Assembly: GCF_030052815.1 (NCBI RefSeq)
Contig: NC_079500.1
Location: 310,001-374,000, forward strand
Length of the DNA: 64,000 bases
Direction of reading: 5' to 3'
From: Hevea brasiliensis
Lineage: Eukaryota; Streptophyta; Magnoliopsida; Malpighiales; Euphorbiaceae
The translations under genes were made by a program, and so were the position numbers. The stretch's first letter is position 1. Every line of letters starts with the position of its first letter. This document shows positions 24,048 through 36,300 of the stretch, one piece after another. The notes under the pieces were generated by a model. It ran no database searches. It was not told the origin of the DNA and saw only the letters and a list, made by a program, of their open reading frames with translations.

Positions 24048-27000
24048 TGTAACATCCTCCCTATACGTATTCTGTATGTTCGGTTACTCCAGTAACCTAA
24101 TATCAGTCCGAACAAGTCAGGGTGTCTAGAACTATACTTCGGTGATAGTGAATATACATATAATGATGAAATAAATAAAAAGAAAATACAAGAAAAATTA
24201 AAAAAAAATAAAAGAGAGAAAATAAAATAAGGTTAAACGAGCTGACACCGCAACGATGGGTGATCGCACTGGGAAGTTACGGCGAAGGCAATTGTCAACT
24301 CCAGGACCGTGGGGAACCCTCAGAATTAATTTTCGAGACATAATTAAAGGTTTATTAAAATGTAATTGATACTAGAAATATCAAAGAAAAATTAATAAAT
24401 TAGTATAAAAAAATGAAAAATCAAGAAACAGATAAAAATCGGTGTTACCAAAAAATAGGGAATACAACCCGAAGAGGGGCATTTTGGTCATTTGATACTT
24501 TATCCTTTTGACCTCAATGTCCATTAAAAATAAGTGGTATTACACTTTGAAAATGTCATAAAAAATTTAATTGTGGTACATTATATTAATAGTGAAAGAA
24601 ATGGGGCATAAATCCAATTTATGAAACTTTGAATAATTAAACATTAAAATAAAGTTTAGTGCTCCACTAACTCATGAATTGGGACACATATATGAGACTT
24701 TGGGACAGCAGAAACCACTTCATCTTCAACCTCCCTTAACCAGCCGAATTGTCCTCCATGAAAACTCCATTGTCGTAGCTCACTTCAAGCTCCATGCACC
24801 CATGTTCAAGCCACTTTTCACACTAAGTTCTTCATTAAAGCTTGCACACTCACCTTGAGGAAGCTTTTGGGAGTAAGAAAGGAAGGATTTATTGAGGTTT
24901 GGGAAAAACTCTCAAAGGGTAAGTGTCCATTTCTTCCTTCTTTCTTTAGTAAACTTGATTATTAGGTTGAGGTGAGTTGAATGGTGAAGAGAATGGAAGG
25001 ATTTATTGAGTTATTGAATTGTTCAATTTCGGCAACCATGAGAACCTAAGTTACTTGAGTTTTTCTTACCTCTAATGGATGGAAATTAATGTTGATTTTG
25101 TCATTTTAAAGTTGTAGAAAATTAATTTCCATGTATATATACATTGAGTGCTTGAATCTTAGTGTGGAAAGCAAATTGAATACCTTAGCAAACTGCCACT
25201 TTTGGCAGCCTTTAAATTCATGAATTAATGTTTGATTTCATGAATTTCATTGATGAATTATGGTGAAGATGAATTGAGGGCAGTGTATGCGAATGTTAGT
25301 GAAAGTGTTTGTATAAAATTAAGTGATTAAGTGTATTGATATTGTGTTGTTGTTGGCAATACTTAAATTGAGCTATAAATGCAAATTTGTGACCCCAATT
25401 GGTATGAGACCAATTGGAGGCAAAACTAGACATAAAATAGGCCAACTTTCATGTAGAAATATTGCCAAATTTCTGCCTAGAATTGACCTAAAAAAATGAA
25501 CTAATCTAGAATTGGTAATGTGCAAACCCAGATTTTTGATCATATGAACAATAGTCACTAAAATGACCATAACTCACTTAAAACATGTCCAAATGACTTG
25601 GAATTTATATCATTGGAGAGTTTAGACATAAGGCTACAACTCTTATGAAGACACTAAAGACCAGAAATAACCAGAACCAAGTCAAATTGCTTACCCAAGT
25701 TAGGGTACCAAATTTGCCAGAATTGAACTTGACCTAAAAATGACTTAAATTTGCATTGAAAATGCAATCTGTCCAGCTTTAGTAAATTGACCATATCTTG
25801 GTCTATACAACTCAGAATGACCTGAAATCAGTGCCAAAAGTTCAATAAGACATAGAGCTACAAATTTGCTTCTTTGACTAGAAGCTAAAAACCAAGAGAA
25901 ATAGGACATTTAGCTAGATCAATCTAGCACACAAAAACTGAAAAAAATAACAATATTATACATAAAGCCTAGAAATAATTTGGCAATAAATGCCAACTTG
26001 TGAGAATTGTAAATTGCATTATATTGATAGTATATTGAAATATAAATTATGATATGTTGATACTAGAACCAACTTATCCATGATGTCTAAAAAGATCAAC
26101 ATTTGCATTGACTTGTGAATTGCATAATAACTAGTAAGCCCTAAAAATAAAGAATCAAATAATTAATCTTGTATTATGCCCTAGTTTGCCTAGTTGACTA
26201 GTTTGGATAGGTTGGCATGCCAATAGGATTCTGACAGCTATTCTGTAAATGACTTTACACCATATTGTGTTTATATGGCTTATTATGCCACACTGTGATT
26301 TTAATAGCCTATGGCTATATGGATTTTATTATTATACTTGGCTTATTGCCTGATTGACTATATGGCTTTTTAGCCACACCATTTGCACACTAGGAGATAC
26401 TTTGTGACCGATGGTGTGACGGCCCAAGGTACTAGGTACCCAGTGCTAGTATATCCGTTTATCCAGCCTGGTTAGTACATAGGCTACATGGGCAGTTAAT
26501 TTAAGTATTATTAAATTCAAATAGCTAAATTCAGTTTATTGACATACAGCACCACCAAAATTAGCAAAAATGAAAAGTTAGCAAATAAAAGGAGAAACAA
26601 CAACTGCAAAGAATATCGATGTCATAAATTCATAATTAATTCATTTATTTTATTTTAGTGTATAGTTCTTTATAATTGGAACCACTAAGCAGAATTGCTT
26701 AGTGCGTTGCTTTTACTATGCGTAGGTATTGGAGACACAGTTGGGGAGCCCAGCAGACCTACGACCGAGTGAGACATCAGATCTGCACAGGAGTCCAGAG
26801 TCATCTGCACTACACTGCATACATTGTAGGACTTAGGATCTTGTATAATGACTATCAGTTGTATTTTGACATTTTGTTATGTAATATGTATATTATAAAA
26901 CTTTAAGGTTTGTAATAATTTGTATATATTAACTTTATATAGAGAATTTCTGGATGTATTTAAGTTATAATGGACTATATTTTGAAACTATTTAAATATT

Positions 27001-27313
27001 GTAAAAAGCAATAGACTGTATTGAAATATTGAGACTGTGAAATAGTTGAGATTTTGAGAATATTATATTAAACTATTTTTAACAAGTGAAAAAGGACTGT
27101 TTGTCCAAATTACAGACGGCACTTTATTGGATTATGGTTAAAAATTTTGCAACACCAAATTTTATTACAAGATACAAATATAACCAACATGATATGAATT
27201 TTACATAAAGGCTTCTTAAACCAAATTAAGTATTCTGAAAATAAGATAATCACAGACTAGGTGCTTCAGCATGCCTTGCTCTGCTACACTATAGACGGGT
27301 GAGGGGTTTTACA
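24048..27313 (+). repeat. 3' LTR of A4 (family A reference LTR)
   Basis: Runs from TGTAACATCC after the polypurine tract to GGGGTTTTACA at 27313, 3266 bp. It anchors the family: A2 and A3 share the start and end, and A1 and A5 share the end region. The CTAAGCA/TGCTTAG inverted repeat is at 26685-26702. Small ORFs in it are not called. Confidence 0.88.
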
Positions 27314-27314
27314 G

Positions 27315-27653
27315 ATGAGGTCGCACTATATTATCAAGTTATTGGGGGGGGGGGGGGAGAGGGAGAAAAAGAACATGGTTTATGGCATTGGATCTCAAGC
27401 ATCAATTTTCTACCATGGCTCATCACATGGATCATCTTCTACTGCGTCCTATTGTGCTCAATCGGAGGCAATGGAGGAAGAGATTCAACAATTGCATCAG
27501 ACTATTGCAATGCTCAAGGATAGTTTTGCTGCAATGGAGGAGAGAGACAGACAACGCGAGCTGATGCTAGAGGAGAGATACCGACAATGTGAGCAGACAC
27601 TGGAGGAGCGCATGCAGCAAATTATGCAAAACATGATGGCACAAATGATGTAG
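27315..27653 (+). pseudogene. C-terminal coiled-coil part of a CACTA transposon protein
   Basis: The open frame ends in a strongly charged heptad-like coiled coil (about residues 52-112: EEEIQQLHQTIAMLKDSF, then repeated EERDRQ-type segments and a Met/Gln-rich tail MMAQMM). Such tails are common at the end of the Ptta/En/Spm transposase-related proteins of plant CACTA elements. I saw no catalytic domain. The ATG at 27315 lies just inside the LTR junction and is followed by a run of 14 G (27344-27357), so the true start is probably lost upstream. Assignment rests on the tail plus the adjacent subterminal repeats and terminus. Confidence 0.45.
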
Positions 27654-27964
27654 GGTACACAGTTTACAGTCCCAACTCCAGATGCGACTCATCAGGATGA
27701 TGGTAGAGAGGCTGATAGTGGTGATGAGTGATGATCTTGTTGATAACAAGTAGCTTGTTTTTTTGTTATTATGATATTTTATTTTTCCATACAGTACATT
27801 ATTGTCATAACCCTTCACTGTCATATTTATATATAATATTGACTGATATTTGATATTTGACAGCCTGATATTATAAATATTATGATATTGAGCATTTAAA
27901 ATTAATATTATATTATATGCTTCAGTACAGGAAATAATATATTAAGTAAAAAAATAAAAATTTT

Positions 27965-28427
27965 CTACTAGTAATTTGAAATGGATTAGAAACGAATTTC
28001 CATTTCTAATCCAATAGCATAAGGATTGGTTTCAGAATTTACAAATCGATTTGAAACGGAATTTCTGTTTCTATTTAAAAATCGAATGCATTTCGGTTTT
28101 AAAAAGTATTCTATTTTTTTTTTAATTTAGAAACCGATTGGAAACAGAAATCCGTTTCGAAAAAATTGAAACCAAAATATCAGTTTTTAAATTGAAACGG
28201 ATTTTGAAACTGAATATATGGTTTCTAACTTTGAAACGGAATAGTGGTTTGAAAATGGCTTCAGAATTTGAAATGGACGCCATTTTCCATTTCAAATTTA
28301 TTTAGAAACTTACGGATTTGAAACTGAAAATTTCGGTTTCAAATCAGTTTCTAAATGTATTTAAAAACTGATTTTTACTTATTTGAAACCGAATATTCGG
28401 TTTCAAATCTCCTTTTTCTTATAGTAG
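27965..28427. repeat. CACTA subterminal repeats and terminal inverted repeat
   Basis: More than ten copies of a GAAACNGAA-like word occur in both orientations, some as near-palindromes such as AAACCGAATATTCGGTTT (28387-28404). Density rises toward the terminus at 28427, as in En/Spm-type elements. Confidence 0.65.
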
Positions 28428-28972
28428 AATCCTAAACCCTGAATCCCAAATCCTAAACCCCAAACCCAAAATTCTGAACCCTGACCCTTGAAACCTGAAC
28501 CCTGATCCCTAACCCCTGACCCCTGAATCCACGAACCACGAACTCAACCACAGAACCACGAACTCTAAGCCACGAGCCCGACCCTGAACCACAGATAAAT
28601 CGTAAACCCGACCCCTGAACCACGACCCACTGAACCTAAACCACGAATCACGAATTCAACCACAGACCTTAAACTCTGAACCACAGATCACGAGCCACAG
28701 AACCCTGAACCCTGAACCCAAAATCCAAAACCCTAAAACCCTAAAATCCCAAACCCTAAATCCTAAACCAAAAACTCTAAACCCCAAACCCCAATCCCCA
28801 AACCCCTCAACCCTCAACCCTCAATCCTAAACCCTCAACCCTAAGCCCTCAACTCTCAACCCTCAACCCTAAACTCTCAACCCTCAACCCTCAACCCTAA
28901 ACCCTAAACCCTCAACCCTCAACCCTCAACCCTCAACCCTTAACCCTAAACCTTAAACCCTAAACACTGAAA
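28428..28972 (+). repeat. Degenerate telomere-like tract
   Basis: About 545 bases of imperfect heptamers related to the plant telomere word CCCTAAA. Exact copies are mixed with CCCTCAA, CCCTGAA and CACGAAC-type variants; the right half is the most regular. Starts immediately at the CACTA terminus. It may be an interstitial telomeric repeat or a tract expanded within a repeat family. Confidence 0.8.
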
Positions 28973-28973
28973 G

Positions 28974-29545
28974 AACACAAGAATCATCTCTATCTTATCT
29001 TTAAGAAGTTGAGGGAGAATAAGCTCTTTTTGAAAAAGGAGAAATGTGCTTTCGCTCAAACCCAAATTAAGTTCTTAGGCCATGTGATTAAACAGGGTAG
29101 AATCTACATGGCCCAGGCCAAGGTGAAAGAAATATAAGAATGGGCAGTACCTATGAGCATAACTGAATTAAGATCCTTCTTGGGATTGATGAGTTATTAT
29201 AGGCGGTTTGTCCAGGGCTACTCTCAAAGGATATGCCTCTTACACAATTGTTGAAAAAGGGAAACTGGTGGTAATAGACTAATAAATGTCAAGCAGCCTT
29301 TAATAACTTAAAGCAGATAATAGTAGCTGAGCCAGTGCTAGCTCTCCCAAACATGATGAAACCCTTTGAGATATAAACTAATGGCTTGGATCTAGCACTA
29401 GGAGGAGTCTTGATACAAGAAAATTACCCGATTGCTTTTCAAAATCAATAGTTGAAAGAGGCAGAAACTAGATATACAGCTCAAGAGAAAGAGTTGTTAG
29501 TAGTAGTACAATACCTCCACACTTGGATACACTACTTGTCACAGG
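28974..29545 (+). pseudogene. Chromovirus RT end and RNase H start, fragment
   Basis: Plus-strand text reads the end of a Ty3/gypsy RT and the connection to RNase H: KCAFAQTQIKFLGHVI, then [20 protein letters not shown], then PVLALPNMMKPFEI and the YTAQEKELLVVV block of RNase H. Stops occur at about 29135 and repeatedly after. There are no N-terminal RT blocks and the fragment ends near 29545. Its relation to the minus-strand integrase fragment that follows is unclear, but the two together would make up most of one pol in inverted halves. Confidence 0.75.
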
Positions 29546-29879
29546 GTTATTACCCTCTCCCTAAAAGATGCACCTAATGGGTTGTGCAACACACCCACTT
29601 ATAAGGAGTCCAAGGCCTCCATTCCTTTCTGATGTGGGATTGAGGCACTCTTATTACACTAACCCTTGACATTCTCTCCCACTTCAATGGTCGACGTCCT
29701 CATCGATTGATGTTGTAGCATTACCTCAATCTCTTTGTCCATGTGTTGTAGAAGAAGTACTGCTTCATTAAAAAACCTTTACCAAGTAAAACCCAGTGGG
29801 AAAAACCTTGGTGAAGGAAAAAGAGTGTAGTGCATATTTACAACTACGATTGAGCTTGTAGGAACTTGTTAATCTTCTA
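29546..29879. other. Non-coding stretch between two pol fragments
   Basis: No ORF. It contains GATGTGGGATTGAGGCACTC near 29630 and an AACCCAGTGGGAAAAACC stretch near 29792; I remember similar text from plant LTR retroelement non-coding regions, but cannot assign it. It marks the join between plus-strand and minus-strand pol pieces. Confidence 0.4.
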
Positions 29880-31490
29880 CTTATGTGGTTGGAGGTTTGT
29901 TTTCTTCTCTCAACTAGTCTCTTCTACAATCAAACCCTTCCATTTGATGAGGTACTTCTTAAATGGCTAACGCTTAGTGGTTTTGACAAATGGCTCTGCC
30001 AAGATCTTTTCTACTCCTTGGTTGATTGGTGGTGTGCTAGTGAAAGTTGGTTTACATGGTCTGTTACGACTCGGATCTATCTCATCTGCATGATATGGCT
30101 TTAATCTACTGACATGAAAAATTGGGTGAATCTTCATCCATTCAGGTGGCTCTACTTTGTAAGCAAGTTGGTCGACTCTGGCAATAATTGGTATTAGTCC
30201 TTCGTATTTGCAAACTAATCTCCTGTCTCAATTGTGAAGGAATCAGAGTTGATCAAGCATCAACTTCACTATGATTAGGTTTCCAACTACAAACTCTTGT
30301 GGTCTTTGATTCTCATCTGCCCATCTCTTCATGTGTCTCGATGCTTTTTCCAATTAGGCCCTTGCAATCTCTATGTTTTGCTTCCACTCCTTTGTGAACT
30401 AGTTTGCTTTAGAATTTCTGCCAATGTAAGGACCATCCAAAGTATGAGGCACTAAAGGTTGTTGACCTGTAATAATCTCAAAAAGACTCTTATCAATAGC
30501 AGAGCTCTTTAAAGAAATGAAACAAAATTATGCCACATCAAGTACGGAAACTCAATTTTTCTGACTAGCATTAATAAAATGCCCCGAGTATTCTTCGAAC
30601 AACCCATTAAATCGCTTGGTTTGACCATCTGTTTATGAATGAAAACTCATTGAGACATCCAATCTAGAGCCCAACAGATGGAATAATTCTAATCAAAATG
30701 ATCCCACAAATCGATCATCTCGATCACTTGCAATGCTCTTTGGGACACTCCAATACTTCATCACATATTTGAAAAAGGCATGACCAGTATCTTCTATTGA
30801 ACAATATTTAGACATCGACACAAAGGTCCCATATTTGAAGAATCTATCAATGTACCACCAAGATGTGGTCATATTCCCCCACTCTTGGTAGCCCAGCAAT
30901 GAAGTCTAGAGAAATACTTTCCCATGGTCTACCTGGTACTGGTAATGGTTGTAACAACCCTACAGGTTTTTATCATTCCACCTTATCTTACTGACACACT
31001 AGATAAGTTTTTGTATACTCTCTCACATCATTTTCCAATTAAGGCCAATAATAGCCCTATTTTAACAAAGCTAGAGTGCATTGCCAGCTTGGGTGATCCA
31101 CCCATAAATTGTCATAGCATTCTTGAAGTAATGGTTTCCTTAAGTTTCCTGCTTTTAGAACATACACTCTATTTCTTTGAGTCATCAGGAGATTGTCCTC
31201 TAGCCAAAACTGTTTAGTCTTTCCCTCTTCTGCTAACTTCATTAGAGCTACGGCCTAAGCGTCATTCTTCAGGTTGTCTTGAATTTATTCTCGCAATGTG
31301 GTGGCTGCTCGACTACTTGACAATTGTGCCATCTGTTGATAAGTTGACACATCAGACTTCCTGCTTAAAGCATATGCAACTCAATTTGAGCTCCTCGGTT
31401 TATACTTAAATTCGAAGTCAAACTCGACTAGACATTCCTGCCATCTTACTTGTTTAGGTGTCAATTTTGATTAGGACAGAAAGTGGCTGA
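29880..31490 (-). pseudogene. Chromovirus RNase H end, integrase and chromodomain, fragment
   Basis: Minus-strand text, read from 31490 down, gives the end of RNase H, the integrase zinc-region segment (LWVDHPSWQCTLALLK, 31057-31242), a core segment with SKYCSIEDTGHAFFKYVMKY and SIASDRDDRF (30693-30899), the PEWMKIHPIFHVSRLKPYH linker (near 30130), and a chromodomain ending KKYLIKWKGLIVEETS (near 29930). It has many stops and frame changes. The chromodomain makes it a chromovirus; the linker style suggests a branch different from A4 (Galadriel-like, low certainty). No LTR was recognised on either side. Confidence 0.75.
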
Positions 31491-31516
31491 CTACTGTATT
31501 AGTAGTCTTCATTACG

Positions 31517-31614
31517 AACTTTGACCCCAATCCTAAATCCTAAATCTAAACTGTAAACTCTAAACCTGAAACTATAAACCCTAAACTTCACACCTCAAAT
31601 GCTAAACCTTAATA
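31517..31614 (+). repeat. Second short telomere-like tract
   Basis: About 98 bases of AAACCCTAAA-related words (AATCCTAAATCCTAAATC, later ATAAACCCTAAAC). Same strand sense as the tract at 28428-28972. The two tracts flank the inverted pol fragments. Confidence 0.65.
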
Positions 31615-33310
31615 TAGTAGTATATTAAATATATATAGTTAATTTAGTTAAAATGCAAATTCTAATTAATAATTGTCTTTTTTAGTAGGTTTTATTGTTT
31701 CTCTTAATTAAATCATCTTACTTGGAAAAACTTGTGATTGGTATCTTCCCATTTTGTTGTCATTTTTTTTTTTTCGCATTACTACAATGTTATCTTTTAG
31801 AGATAGATATTCTAAGGCAAATAAGATATTTGCTACTAATAACTATTATTTGAAGTAAAATTTTATTAATCTTTATTATGCGATTATGGGAGCCCTAAAC
31901 TATAAAGAGATTTTTCGAAGAGTAATTTTATTTATATAAATTGAAATTTTGAATTATAAAATTAAAAAGATAACAACTAAGCAAAGGAACAATGAGATTA
32001 AAAAAAACAAAAAGGTAAAAGAACAAATCCCACGTCGATTTCAAAATGCAGGCGACGGCATTGGCTTTTCCTATAAAAGTGCCTTCACCGCCAATAAATT
32101 TTCAAAATATATTTCCTTATATCAGTCTTCAAGTTGCGATGAATGTATGGCTCCACTAGTGATAAATTTTTTTGTTAAATTAATTTTATCTTATATAATA
32201 TTTTAAAATAAATATAATTTAAATTAAAGATAATAATAAAAACTAAATAATTCGTCTAAAGAATTTCTAAAAATATATTTATTTATTCTAAAAATAGATT
32301 TAGAAACAAAAGAATTTATCTCTAAATACAGCTTTTAGGGAAAATAATATAGCTTTTAGAATACTTAGAAAGATATATTTTTTTGGTCTTTATAAGTTAT
32401 TTCTATAGATAAACATATTTGTTCTTAAAAAATTAAATTATTTCTTAATATAAATTTGTCTCCTATTAAATATAAATTTATCTTCATATTTATTACTAAT
32501 TATATTTAGAAATAGTAATAAATGGGACATATATTTATTTATTTATAAAAAAATATAAAAATAAATAAATAAATAATTTTTTAAAATGAAATTTTAAATC
32601 TCAATATATCAAAAGATGAGAATTGTTTTACGCATTGGTATTTTGTTTCATTCCACTGCTAACATCTCAGAGGAAACGGCAATGGAGATGTCCACCTTTA
32701 CATTTTTAATCTTACCTTCACCATGATCATGAATAATATTGCCAGCAAAAGCATGGCCGGCTTTGCAAAATCCTATGCTTCAAGTCAGGGTTAAGTTATG
32801 TCCGTCATCAGTCTGTCTTATGTCATCTATCCAGCCCATTATTATTATTATTATTATTATTATTATACAAGTAACAAGCATTAATTAGTTATTCAATTAA
32901 TTACCTCAAATTAAATAGTGCCAAATATCGATAAGGTAAAGGAGAAATCGAGATAACCATCTGCATCCTAATTTAAAAAGGGATAATGGCAAAAAAATTT
33001 TAAACTTTGTGATTTTTAATAATTTTATCTCAAATTTTTTTTAACAAAAGTATCCTCAACTTACATCATCATTTACGATTCTATCCTATCGCCAGAATAC
33101 CCATTAAATATAACGAAGGATGTCACGTTAACATCATTAACCCCTAATTGTTAGATTAATAAAACCCTAATTAGTGTTAATTAAAGCCTAATTACTTTAT
33201 GTTAATAAAAACATTATAAATGAGGCAAAAGGGAACAAAGCTCACCTCTTCAGTATCCAACTCGTGAGTCTAGTGTTCTTCAACTGAACTCCAACTCTTA
33301 TCTAGCTCTG
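31615..33310. other. AT-rich non-coding stretch with (ATT)n
   Basis: No domain-bearing ORF; the ORF at 31949-32206 is low-complexity and unconvincing. An (ATT)n microsatellite lies at 32838-32866. The block at 32980-33130 (a GGGATAATGGCAAAAAAATT start followed by alternating short A- and T-rich phrases) looks like a terminal region of a Mutator-like element, and the GRF gene follows it, but I see no matching inverted copy on the far side. The last 60 bases are probably 5' leader of the GRF gene. Confidence 0.4.
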
Positions 33311-36300
33311 ATGTCTTCTTTATCTGCAATTGATGTGTCTCCTATACGAAATGAAGAAGTGAGCTCTAAAGCAGTCGTGTTCTGCCGACATGGGTTAAAG
33401 GCATCACTGTACACATCATGGACATTGGGTAACCCAGGACGAAGATTCTTTTGATGTGGAGAATGGGAGATAAAATAAAATTTTCTTAGTGTTGATTTTG
33501 TGTTTGATTATGATTCTTACTAAGTTATTTTTTCAGTGATATGACCCACCATGCACTGGTCAAGAGAGAGAGAGAGGTGTTGTCTTTCTTAGTACAGCAA
33601 AGGAATTTGCTTAGGGCCAAAGTAAAAGGGTTGGAAGAGACAGGCAGTACACTAACAATGCAAATTAGTAAATTAAAACAAAAATGTGAAGACACTAAAC
33701 TCAAAATTCTGAATTGAATGCCAGATTGAGACAACTGTTGAAGGTTAATAAGGAATTTGTAACACCCCCGTTGTATAGCCTGGTATATTTCACTGTTCCG
33801 GTGACCGGTGTCGGTCCGGACAATTAATGGGATTAGGGCCACACTTAAGACAATTTGAGAAGCCATAAACACAAATAATTAGTAATGTTTAATTAGTTAA
33901 CTATAAATAAGAAAAACAGAACATAAGAGGTTAAACGAGCCGAGAGTCACAGCGATGAGTGACCTCCTCGGGCGCAGTCGTTTTAAACTCAAATTTCGAA
34001 CCGTAAAAAGTGACGCTGCGGTCCTTAGGACCCTTATGAACACAGTGGAAAAGAGAAAATCATGAAAAAGAACTGTTAAGCTAGTCAAATAATTAGGTCA
34101 GGGAGCCGGAAGAAATATTGGATTATTTGCAAATCGGGATGAACCGGCGAGGGGCAATTTGGTCAATTGACCCCGAGAGCTGACTCCTGACCTAACTGTC
34201 AAATAAAATCGGAGAAAAGAAAATTTCGGAATCGACAATTAAATTAAAGAGCTAATAGAAAAATAAAGAAAAAAAAAGAAGAGAAAATGAAAAAGTTGAA
34301 AAGTTGATGACATCATCATGATGATGTAACTATGACTTCATAATTAATTTTAATTTAATTAACTAATTAACTAAGTCAAATTAAAGACTAAAAACAAAAT
34401 TGAAAAGCCAATTTTTTTACTTCTTCTTCTTTCTTTTTTCTCTTTCCACGTCTCTCCTCTCTCCCTCTCTTTTTATTTTGTTTCACCATTAAAACTTAGA
34501 TTTAAGCTTCTTAAACTTTAGATTTTACCCCCTAATCCTTGAAAATAATTATAGAAACCATTAAATTGACCCTCAAGAAGAAGATTTGGAGCAAGAAATT
34601 AAAAGAATTTGAAGATTTGAGGAAGATTGAAATTCAAAGTTTAAGGTTAGTGAATTTAAAATTAAAAATTATGTTTAATATTTGTGTTCTTGTTGTATGT
34701 AACTTAGATCTTAACTTAAAATAAAATGAAATTAATTGTAGGAGGACTAAACCTGGATTTTGATCAGCTAGGGTTTGATATGTAAGTGCATGAATTTGAT
34801 TAGATTATAAGTGTAGGCAAGCTTATATGAAGGTAGATGTGATGTTGGTATGCTTAAATGTGATTAAATGAAACAATTTAGTGTGATTAGGGTTTCAATG
34901 CTAGGGTTAGTGAACCAAAATTTGGAGAAATGCATAAATGGCATGTTTGACCTATTATGAAGTGAAATAATGGTCAATTATGATCAAATGGATTGTGTGG
35001 GAATGGTAGGAAATTAAACCAAATTCGTAGGTTAATGGTCATGCTGCTGGCAGCATGACCAAACCCACTTTGAAGGACCAAAACTCAAATTTTACAAGTC
35101 CAATTGATATGCCACCAATTGGAGATGAAAATAGACATAAAAGAGCACAATTTTCATTAAGGAACCATAGCCAAAAACTGACCAAAACTTGGTGAAACAA
35201 TTGACCAAAGTGAGTTGATAGCAGGCTGCCACTGCACTAAACTGACCAAATGAATAGTAACAGTTCATTTGGTCATAACTCGAGCTAGGTAGGTCAAATT
35301 GACCTGAAATTTTACCAGAAATTAGATATGATATAGACCTAAAACTTTCATGAAGAACACCAACCCAAATTAGGCCATTAACCCTTTCAAAATCATTGAG
35401 CAAAATTAAATTACTGTACTGAGATTCTGCAGAATTTTCATTGAGCAGCAATGTTTGGATGGCTATAACTCTCTCTAGAAAACTCGGATTTAGGCGATTC
35501 TTGAACCCATTGAAACCTAAGACATATTACAACATTTCATATGAAGAAAGTGAGACCAAATTATGAACTTAACTTGGTCAAATTATTAACCAAAGTTGGA
35601 CCAAAAATCTGCCAGCACTAAAATCTCAGTAAGAACAGTACATATGAACAGTAAACTTATTTTGGCCATAACTTGAGCTACAAACTCCGATTGGGGTGAT
35701 CCAAAAATGAGAATACACTTAAGACAATAAGGAACATTTTCTATGAATGAAGTTTTATCAAATTCTAACAGTAGATCGACCAATGGAACAGTACAACTTC
35801 GGAGAACCAAAACCGAAAATTGGCAATTTTGCCAAAATGACCTAAGCTTTAAACAAATGACCAAAACCAACAAGTTTGGTGACCAAAATGTGGTATGTGG
35901 GTGAAGTTAGAGTTCCCATACCCATTAAGCCTTAGAAAGTCAATAATTTGACTTGAATAGTGCAGTGAATAGTAACCCAAAACACAAAATTTCGAGAACG
36001 TCGAATTTAACACGTTAGAGCTAGGTAAATGTGAAGTTAAGTTTATTTTGGATTTATTTTAAGTTTTAGTACTGAAACATTGGAAAATTTCATGTTTCAG
36101 TGGAAAAGAATACCGGGACAGAACCCGAGGAGTCGAGTCAAGGCCAACAGGCGACTCGTTTGAGGTTTGTGCACAACATATACTTTTATAATCATCTTTT
36201 GCATAATGTTTTGAATAATGTGAAATATTGGATTATAGCATTTTTATGATGTTTGATTTAAATTGTGAAAGTTATTGTGTATATTTGAAATGACAATGTT

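Larger units (their letters stand above)
18299..27313 (+). mobile_element. Ty3/gypsy chromovirus, Tekay-like (A4), degenerate and gapped
   Basis: Order on the plus strand: LTR-like part (18299-19692), assembly gap, gag remnant, zinc knuckle, protease, RT, RNase H, integrase, chromodomain, polypurine tract and a full 3' LTR (24048-27313). The chromodomain and the domain order place it in the chromoviruses; the protease motif DPGSTHSY and overall text fit the Tekay/Del branch. Coding frames carry many stops and at least three frame changes. The two outer ends lack a matching TSD (CCTCA against GATGA), and the two LTRs differ strongly, so 18299-19692 may belong to another insertion. This element identifies what family A LTRs belong to. 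Confidence 0.85.
27314..28427 (+). mobile_element. CACTA (En/Spm-type) DNA transposon, one end
   Basis: The right end reads TTTTTCTTATAGTAG, the reverse complement of a slightly altered CACTATAAGAAAAA terminal inverted repeat. The 450 bases before it (27965-28420) are packed with short direct and inverted copies of a TTTGAAACCGAAT-like word, the subterminal repeats that CACTA transposases bind. Upstream lies a coiled-coil ORF. The left side is cut by the A4 LTR at 27313, so most of the transposon is missing. The 3-bp TSD cannot be checked. Confidence 0.65.

Noticed and set aside
27344..27357. Run of 14 G as a quadruplex element
   Set aside because: A single homopolymer next to an LTR junction, likely slippage or sequencing noise; no evidence of function.
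31949..32206. 85-codon ORF in AT-rich DNA
   Set aside because: Lysine/asparagine-rich, no domain, no supporting signals.
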